Assembly (NCBI GenBank): GCA_014155875.1
Contig: JACEFZ010012615.1
Span: forward strand, 526,118-590,117
Reading direction: 5' to 3'
DNA: 64,000 nucleotides
From: Cepaea nemoralis
Taxonomy: Eukaryota > Mollusca > Gastropoda > Stylommatophora > Helicidae
Each line of letters begins with the position of its first letter. Position 1 is the stretch's first letter. Under the pieces are notes generated by a model. The model was not told the DNA's origin, searched no databases, and was given only the letters and a program-made list of their open reading frames with translations. The translations under genes were made by a program, and so were the position numbers. Positions 64,000 through 64,000 of this stretch are shown here, one piece after another.

Positions 64000-64000
64000 T
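63870..64000 (+). mobile_element. hAT-like terminus with (TG)n, cut by window end
   Basis: CAGGGGTGGACAAACATTTA, ATATGGCCGCATTGACAAAT and GGCGGGCCGCATG fit the CAGGGGTGG..AA(A)C starts of many hAT non-autonomous elements. It then runs into a TG microsatellite to the window end. The other end is outside. Confidence 0.55.

Overview
The window looks like intergenic DNA from a large, repeat-rich metazoan genome. A mollusc, possibly a cephalopod, is my best guess, but it is inference from repeat style: tRNA-derived SINEs, RNase H-bearing and other LINEs, mariner/piggyBac/hAT DNA transposons, Ty3/gypsy-type LTR elements and very long GA, TA, TTC and CAGA microsatellites. There is no bacterial architecture, rRNA, functional tRNA gene or CRISPR array. 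Most open frames are repeat-encoded or are translations of microsatellites.

Layout. 0-18 kb: a 62-bp minisatellite running into a LINE 3' end, a 37-bp satellite, scattered SINEs and LINE tails, a 32-bp minisatellite of about 1 kb, a small tandem duplication with a LINE (10-bp target duplication) and a 153-bp foldback element inserted in one copy, and a mariner with TIRs and TA flanks. 18-21 kb: the only host-gene-like segment, a minus-strand terminal exon (20280-19244) with a 3' splice site, a stop, a poly(A) signal and two frame breaks at G4 runs, followed by a TTC tract of about 230 bp. 21-37 kb: mariner and LINE fragments, SINEs, composite TGTC repeats, and an hAT MITE with a perfect 8-bp target duplication. 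37-43.3 kb: a very young LTR element (400-bp LTRs, 1 difference) carrying gag-like frames but no pol, plus a second copy of its 5' internal segment. 43.3-50 kb: degenerate coding, mariner, SINE and LINE RNase H remnants.

50.4-60.7 kb is a nested structure. A piggyBac element (TTAA flanks, 15-bp TIRs, internally deleted transposase) has been split by a 7.7-kb LTR element (241-bp LTRs with 2 differences, CATA target duplication) that encodes unfamiliar basic proteins and no pol. 61.1-63.65 kb is a Ty3/gypsy pol remnant whose integrase C-terminal module precedes reverse transcriptase (Gmr1-like order); its integrase catalytic core is missing. The window ends in an hAT-like terminus and a TG microsatellite.

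No pathway or operon-like cooperation can be claimed. The biological content is the mobile-element history: several recent insertions, non-autonomous LTR derivatives, and minisatellites grown from transposon pieces. Several frame breaks sit at short homopolymers, so some may be assembly indels rather than decay.
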